A stretch of 64,000 nt of DNA from the NCBI RefSeq assembly GCF_028751195.1, contig NZ_CP066784.1, positions 3,906,001 through 3,970,000 on the forward strand, given 5' to 3'. The translations under genes were made by a program, and so were the position numbers. Source of the stretch: Alicyclobacillus sp. ALC3 (GTDB lineage: Bacteria > Bacillota > Bacilli > Alicyclobacillales > Alicyclobacillaceae). Position 1 is the first letter of the stretch. Every line of letters begins with the position of its first letter. Positions 59,467 through 64,000 of this stretch are shown here, piece after piece. The notes below the pieces were generated by a model. The model worked only from the letters and a program-made list of their open reading frames with translations, did not search any database and was not told the DNA's origin.

Positions 59467-60340
59467 CGACCGCGTCGCCGTCGACAACGTGAGTCTGAGT
59501 GTGCCAGCCGGTTCAATTTACGGCGTTGTCGGCGCGAACGGGGCTGGCAAGAGCACATTGTTGCGGCTTTTACTCGGTGTGATGTGGCCGAGTCGAGGGG
59601 AAGTGCGCTTGTTTGGAGAAGTGCTCCCGCGGGAGGCTGCACCACTGCGGCAGCGCGTGCACTACGTAGGAGGAGATGCCGAACCGTTTCGGTCGTTTCG
59701 CGTTCACGAACTCATTCGTTACTCAAGCATGCTCTACGAGCGGTGGGACCAGTCCCGGTGCACTCGCCTTCTCGAAGCCCTTGAGCTTCCGACCGGGCGG
59801 GCGATTCGCAACCTGTCAACGGGGATGAAGATGCAACTGCGACTCGCCATCGCGTTGTCTACTCATCCGGATTTGCTCATCCTCGACGAACCGACGAATG
59901 GGCTCGACCCGGTGGTGAAGCGTCAGTTCTTGCAGCTTCTGGTTCAAGAAGCGGCAAGCGAAGGCACGACCGTCGTGCTTGCGACACACCTGCTCGACGA
60001 TGTCGAGCGCATTGCGGACGGCATCGCGGTGATGTACCAGGGACGTGCCATCGCAAGCGGCGTGATCGACGACTTAAAAGACCATGTGCACCGGCTTCAA
60101 GCGGCGCTGCCGACAGGATTGCCCCCCGCCATTGAAGACCACCCTGCGGTGGCGCGTGTGGACCGTCAAGGGCAGGTCTTCACCATCACGGTAGAGGGGG
60201 CCGGGGCCGTGGGAATTCAGGAACGTTTGTGGGCCGCCGGTGCCACGTTCGTCGAACCGATTGGGCTGGAACTGTCCGATTTGTTCCGCTACTTGATGGA
60301 GAAAGAGGGTTACACGCGTGACGCGGTCCTACTTTCCTAG
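59423..60340 (+). CDS. ABC transporter ATP-binding protein
   Basis: This 305-residue ATPase has Walker A GANGAGKSTLL, the signature NLSTGMKMQLRLA (a Thr replaces the second Gly-like position of LSGG), Walker B LLILDEPTNGLDP and the switch His in ATHLL. The sequence groups with YtrB/CcmA-type drug or unknown-function exporters. GGGGGAGGAAC precedes ATG 59423. It is the only ATPase in the visible operon and must serve the several membrane proteins that follow. Confidence 0.93.
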   Translation: MSTVVETVNLTKQFDDRVAVDNVSLSVPAGSIYGVVGANGAGKSTLLRLLLGVMWPSRGEVRLFGEVLPREAAPLRQRVHYVGGDAEPFRSFRVHELIRYSSMLYERWDQSRCTRLLEALELPTGRAIRNLSTGMKMQLRLAIALSTHPDLLILDEPTNGLDPVVKRQFLQLLVQEAASEGTTVVLATHLLDDVERIADGIAVMYQGRAIASGVIDDLKDHVHRLQAALPTGLPPAIEDHPAVARVDRQGQVFTITVEGAGAVGIQERLWAAGATFVEPIGLELSDLFRYLMEKEGYTRDAVLLS

Positions 60341-61361
60341 CGTGGACACTGCGACCGATGAATCCAGTCCACGTTCTGGCGCAGCAGACTCGGTGCGCCG
60401 CCGTCTTGAACGGTGGTTTCCCAGAGCGCTTGTGTACCGGGAGTGGCGGCTAAACCGCCTACTGTACGGCGCGACCTGGCTGATGATGAGCTATCCCATC
60501 GTGCACGGTGGTGGGGATTCGTTTGTGTCGCTTGACATTAGCCTTAGCAACCTGACCGTGTACTGGGTTGCGGTTGTCGTCGGTCTGGGAACGCTTGCGA
60601 TGCGCGCAGATCGGGCAGGGATCGCCTACGTTCTCTTGGGAGGCGCCCGGCGGCGTGACGTACTGCGGGTCAAGGCAGGTTTCGGCGTCGCAGTCTTGTC
60701 GCTGACCTTCTTCTTGCCGTGGTTGCTATATGCTTCGACAGACAGCGGGCCCAACGGTGTATGGCAACCGGGCGTAATGGCTGTCGGTGCGTGCACCCAC
60801 TTGCTCGCGCTGTCGGCGATTTATCTGACAGCCCTGGCAGCAGCGTGTACCGTCGGTAACCCGCTATTGGCAGCCGCGGGGGCGGTGCTAGCGGCTGCAG
60901 TGCCGGCTTTTGTGAGCGTGGTCTTGTCGTTTTTCTTCACCCGCTCGTACGTCTTGGCAACGGGTATTGGTTTTACTCACTGGTTTGCCCAGTTGACGAC
61001 GTATCTGCAGTTCATGTCACCGCTGGCCGCGTTCACGTTCGGCCGCAGTGGACCTATTGTCGGTCCATACCTCCTGTGGTTTGCGACGTGGTGCATCGCG
61101 TTTTGGAAACTGGGGGGCCGTTTGTGGGAGCAGGTGCCAGTGGAGAGGATGACCGAGACTTACTGGTACCCGAAGTTGCGCTACGTTGCGCAGGCTGGGG
61201 CCGCGTCCGTGATCGCCTTCATAATCGCTCGGCGGATCGACGGTGCGGGACCGAGGCACGCATGGATTCTGGTGTTTCTGGTCGTCTTTGCTGTCGTGTG
61301 GTGGATGATTCGGCGCGTCACCCGTTGGACAGAAGGGCGAAGGGTCGGTGAACGGGCGTGA
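60318..61361 (+). CDS. ABC-type permease-like membrane protein 1
   Basis: This 347-residue protein has about eight hydrophobic segments after a soluble, basic N-terminus. A conserved motif RWFPRALVYREWRLNR occurs at about 32-47, just before helix 1. It overlaps the ATPase gene by 23 bases. No catalytic motif is seen, so it should be a membrane subunit of the exporter. The 47 bases encoding the motif are identical in the next gene. Confidence 0.8.
   Translation: MTRSYFPSVDTATDESSPRSGAADSVRRRLERWFPRALVYREWRLNRLLYGATWLMMSYPIVHGGGDSFVSLDISLSNLTVYWVAVVVGLGTLAMRADRAGIAYVLLGGARRRDVLRVKAGFGVAVLSLTFFLPWLLYASTDSGPNGVWQPGVMAVGACTHLLALSAIYLTALAAACTVGNPLLAAAGAVLAAAVPAFVSVVLSFFFTRSYVLATGIGFTHWFAQLTTYLQFMSPLAAFTFGRSGPIVGPYLLWFATWCIAFWKLGGRLWEQVPVERMTETYWYPKLRYVAQAGAASVIAFIIARRIDGAGPRHAWILVFLVVFAVVWWMIRRVTRWTEGRRVGERA
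60411..60457 (+). repeat. 47-bp direct repeat, copy 1
   Basis: Identical to 61466-61512; encodes the pre-helix motif of permease 1. Confidence 0.95.
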
Positions 61362-62497
61362 TCGACAACATGGATTCGTCCAAGAACAACGGTACAGCGA
61401 CGAATGCGTCGAGTACATCCGACATCCCAAGTCGGACGGAAGGTGAATTTACGTCGCTCCTGCAGCGGTGGTTTCCCAGAGCGCTTGTGTACCGGGAGTG
61501 GCGGCTAAACCGGACGAAGTATCTGTTGGCTGGATTTCTACTCGTCGCTGCTATGGTTGGTCAGATGTTGTTGCAGTTGACTACGCCGCCCTACCTGTCC
61601 GAAGTAATGCGTCCTGACGTGGTGGCGGTCGCGGCAGGCAACCTCAGCACCAGCCATGTGGTGCTTGCTTCGGTCGCGGCAGTGTTACTTGGTGTGCTTG
61701 TTCTGCAAGGAGACACAGGGAAAGGTGCGGTTTTCTTTACGCTCTCCGGCCCGGTCAAGCGCAAAGACCTGATGCGAGTCAAAGCCGGCTTAGGCCTTAC
61801 CGTGATTGCCGTCGCGTATGTGGTGAATTGGGCGATTCTCACTTGTTTGGCCATGCAGTATCCGACACCACAGGCACAGCCGGTCCTTGGCGTGATGGGC
61901 AGTGTATCATTTGCGCACGCGCTCATCAGCGGCGCCCTGTTTCTCACTGGGCTGGCTGCGGCTGCAACCTGCAGTAACTTGGTTCTCGCAGCAGGCGGCG
62001 CCTTTCTCGCGGCCGCGGTACCGTTGTTTGTATCAAACATGCTTTATTTCTTCAACTCAACGCCGTTTAACGGGATGTCGCTTGGTACGCCGTACGCTCA
62101 CTGGTTCAACGTACTTACATCCATCATCAGCCAAGCTTCACCGCTCGATAACTTTCATGTGATGGCAGTGCGGACGGATTCGTTCACGAGCCTCGCCGGG
62201 GTTGTCTACGCGCTGTGGTTCGTGGCGTGGTCCTACGGATTCTGGCGTCTTGGCGCACACTTGTTTGAAGCGGCGTCGGTCGAGCGGATGTCCGACACGT
62301 TCTTTTACCCCGCGTTGTGGTACGTGGTCCTCGCGGGAATGTGCTTCATCATCGCCAATGTGTTTGGCCATGTATTTACCGATATGCAAAACGGTTACAT
62401 TTTCATGGTCTGGTTCGTCTTATTCTATGGACTCTCTTGGTTTGTCATCAGGCGGCTGGTGCGAACTGCAGGCAGCAGAATGGAGGGCCGGTCATGA
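61358..62497 (+). CDS. ABC-type permease-like membrane protein 2
   Basis: This 379-residue paralogue of the preceding protein has the same pre-helix motif (RWFPRALVYREWRLNR) and a similar set of about eight hydrophobic segments. It contains FFTLSGPVKRKDLMRVKAG, which corresponds to YVLLGGARRRDVLRVKAG in permease 1. GTG 61358 overlaps the previous stop; ATG 61370 is a possible alternative. Confidence 0.8.
   Translation: MIDNMDSSKNNGTATNASSTSDIPSRTEGEFTSLLQRWFPRALVYREWRLNRTKYLLAGFLLVAAMVGQMLLQLTTPPYLSEVMRPDVVAVAAGNLSTSHVVLASVAAVLLGVLVLQGDTGKGAVFFTLSGPVKRKDLMRVKAGLGLTVIAVAYVVNWAILTCLAMQYPTPQAQPVLGVMGSVSFAHALISGALFLTGLAAAATCSNLVLAAGGAFLAAAVPLFVSNMLYFFNSTPFNGMSLGTPYAHWFNVLTSIISQASPLDNFHVMAVRTDSFTSLAGVVYALWFVAWSYGFWRLGAHLFEAASVERMSDTFFYPALWYVVLAGMCFIIANVFGHVFTDMQNGYIFMVWFVLFYGLSWFVIRRLVRTAGSRMEGRS
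61466..61512 (+). repeat. 47-bp direct repeat, copy 2
   Basis: Identical to 60411-60457, 1055 bases downstream of it. Confidence 0.95.
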
Positions 62498-63735
62498 CAT
62501 TGGACGAGGGCAGCGTAGTGACAGGCGTGCAAGGCGTGCACGGCCCATCATGGTGGCGCGCAGAGGCGTGGCGGCTGTGGCGCACCTGGCGTGTCCCGGC
62601 GGTGGTTGTGTGGTTCGTCATGCTCATTGGCACCATTGGCGAATCGTACAGGGCGATGGGTACGTCGGCCGCTTCCCAGGTCCGTGTGTTCCGGCAAGTC
62701 CTGCTGCCGGAAGTATTTCATCTTCATCTCAGTCCAGGGTCCGTGACACTGCAGTTGCCGCTTCACATGTACGGGACACCTGCAATCAGCAGTATTACTG
62801 TTTTGGTCACGATGGTCTTCGCCTGTGTGGTTGTGGCGTTCGACCGTGGCCGAGGTTCTGCACAGTTCGCTCTGTCCGGCCCCACCAGTCGATGGGGGCT
62901 GTGGCGCGTGCAAACCGTCGCGGTACTAGCGATTCCCACTGTGGGCTGGACCGTGAAGGCTTTGATTGTCCTGTGGGTCGACGCTGCTGCTCACTGGGTC
63001 CTCCCACCACACTTCGTCGCGGTTTGGTGGGGGATCAACGTCCTTGTCATCTGCGCCGTCGCAGCAGCCTCATTGTTTGCTGTTGCCGGTGTCGGTCACG
63101 TGTTCTTCGCCGTTGTCGTGAGCGCCGGTGTATCAGCAGTCTCGGCCGTAGTTGGTTGGGTGTTAGAGGGCGTTGGCGGGAGACTATTTGGTTCCGGAAA
63201 CAGTGTAGCACTCAGCACATCAGGAGCTCTTCCTCGTCAGACTTGGCTCTCAGGTAGCCCGGGGGTCGTACGCGTGGGGCACTTCCTTGTCGGACTCTCA
63301 CCACTCGGGAACATAGGCATGGGTGTGAGCCCGGCCTGGGGAAGCAGTGGACTGCCACAGGGTTCTGCGTCAGCGAGTGACCCGCTGCCAGTGCACGTGT
63401 TGACCATCGACACGAATGTCTACCTGACGTGGGGGCTGGTCATCTGGTTCCTGGTCTGGACTGTCTTCCTTCTCTATCTGTCGTGGCGGGTGAGCAAGGT
63501 GAGCCTGATAGAGCGTTGGCAGAGCGTGTTTATCTTGCCGAGTCTTGTTCTGCCGACCCTCTGGTTCGGTGCTTGCGTTCTCGCGCTTTTGCTTGCAAAT
63601 GGGTTAGCACTCAGGGCCGGGATGAACTTTCTGTGGGTATTTGTGACGGCGTTTGTCGTTCTTGGTGGCGGGTATCAATGGCGCTGGACGCGACACGTCG
63701 CAAACCTCCGTAATTTGAACGGTGGGAGGCGATGA
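62494..63735 (+). CDS. ABC-type permease-like membrane protein 3
   Basis: This 413-residue protein has about seven or eight hydrophobic segments. The pre-helix motif is WRAEAWRLWRTWRV (related in position, not identical, to that of permeases 1 and 2), and the cytoplasmic-loop motif is AQFALSGPTSRWGLWRVQ. A long extracytoplasmic Gly/Ser-rich loop lies in the middle (about 225-300). ATG 62494 overlaps the previous stop (ATGA) and has GGAGGG upstream. Confidence 0.8.
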   Translation: MTLDEGSVVTGVQGVHGPSWWRAEAWRLWRTWRVPAVVVWFVMLIGTIGESYRAMGTSAASQVRVFRQVLLPEVFHLHLSPGSVTLQLPLHMYGTPAISSITVLVTMVFACVVVAFDRGRGSAQFALSGPTSRWGLWRVQTVAVLAIPTVGWTVKALIVLWVDAAAHWVLPPHFVAVWWGINVLVICAVAAASLFAVAGVGHVFFAVVVSAGVSAVSAVVGWVLEGVGGRLFGSGNSVALSTSGALPRQTWLSGSPGVVRVGHFLVGLSPLGNIGMGVSPAWGSSGLPQGSASASDPLPVHVLTIDTNVYLTWGLVIWFLVWTVFLLYLSWRVSKVSLIERWQSVFILPSLVLPTLWFGACVLALLLANGLALRAGMNFLWVFVTAFVVLGGGYQWRWTRHVANLRNLNGGRR

Positions 63736-63737
63736 GC

Positions 63738-64000
63738 ATGTCGATCGCGGTCGACGGGTCTGACCTTGCATCGCCTCGGCCGTGGCGCGCTGAGGCGTGG
63801 CGTCTGTGGCGCACGTGGCGCTGGCTTATCGCAGGGGCCTTTGTGTTTATGCTCGCAGGTGTAGCTCTTGCGGCTCTCCCGGCGATAGCGGGCAGCGGAC
63901 CACATGCTGCCAAAATTGTAGAGGGTGTGCTGTTTCCACAACTCTATCACCGCACCCTCCAATCTCCGTCGTTTCAGGTGCATGCACCGGTCAAAGTCAC
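63738..64000 (+). CDS. ABC-type permease-like membrane protein 4, 5' part only
   Basis: The frame is open to the right edge: 87 codons are visible. It starts three bases after the previous stop behind GGGAGG (ATG 63732 overlapping that stop is an alternative). It carries the same pre-helix motif as permease 3 (WRAEAWRLWRTWRW) and one clear hydrophobic helix (LIAGAFVFMLAGVALAALPA). Confidence 0.75.
   Translation, partial: MSIAVDGSDLASPRPWRAEAWRLWRTWRWLIAGAFVFMLAGVALAALPAIAGSGPHAAKIVEGVLFPQLYHRTLQSPSFQVHAPVKV

Overview
The window comes from a moderately GC-rich, endospore-forming Bacillota. I infer the Alicyclobacillaceae, for example Alicyclobacillus. The reasons are a YheC/D spore-coat ATP-grasp protein, a bacilliredoxin, AddAB with YhaO/YhaN, the Gram-positive (coproporphyrin-type) hemE-hemH-hemY order, strong Shine-Dalgarno sequences and frequent GTG/TTG starts. 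No 16S rRNA, tRNA, CRISPR array, insertion sequence or prophage was recognised. The DNA reads as ordinary chromosome, with metabolic operons separated by clear hairpin terminators.

Layout. 1-6 kb: the end of a secreted phosphoesterase, a lactate-oxidase-like flavoenzyme, an acyltransferase-3 membrane protein, a minimal CDF-type transporter, a TlpA-like thioredoxin and ahpC, whose promoter contains a PerR-like box. 6-11 kb: an Fsr-type MFS exporter and the heme operon hemE-hemH-hemY. 11-17 kb: bacilliredoxin, an atypical Nramp transporter, a FUSC-type membrane protein, a DtxR-family regulator, a D,D-carboxypeptidase, a TM2 protein and a LigB-type dioxygenase. 17-19.6 kb: a NiaP-like MFS transporter, the wreck of a short-chain dehydrogenase and a DUF1871 protein. 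19.7-31.7 kb: a tightly coupled DNA-repair operon, yhaO-yhaN-addB-addA. 31.7-36.3 kb: a C39-like surface peptidase and a TetR regulator leading into paaABCD (phenylacetyl-CoA epoxidase).

36.4-47.5 kb holds a complete reductive pyrimidine-degradation locus. A PucR regulator diverges from a class III aminotransferase, preT, preA, dihydropyrimidinase, beta-ureidopropionase, an NCS1 permease and an NCS2 permease. Uracil or thymine would be imported, reduced, ring-opened and decarbamoylated, and the resulting beta-amino acid transaminated. Two matching inverted-repeat sites precede the regulator/aminotransferase and preT, and are candidate PucR operators.

47.5-56 kb: manC and galU (sugar nucleotides), an MFS exporter, a DUF309 protein, a nucleoside hydrolase, pyroglutamyl peptidase with a small coupled unknown gene, YheC/D and pckA. 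56-59 kb: an ABM monooxygenase, an AHL-lactonase-like metallo-beta-lactamase, a DppA-type D-aminopeptidase and a Gly/Tyr/Pro-rich membrane protein. 59-64 kb: a GntR(YtrA)-ABC locus with one ATPase and four successive, partly duplicated permease genes. The last gene runs off the window, and a perfect inverted-repeat operator lies in the promoter.

The least explained pieces are the four-permease ABC locus, the Nramp/DtxR pair with altered metal-site residues, the low-complexity 159-residue membrane protein, the 106-residue gene coupled to pcp, and several perfect palindromes at promoters. I saw nothing that I can defend as a wholly new defence or mobile system.
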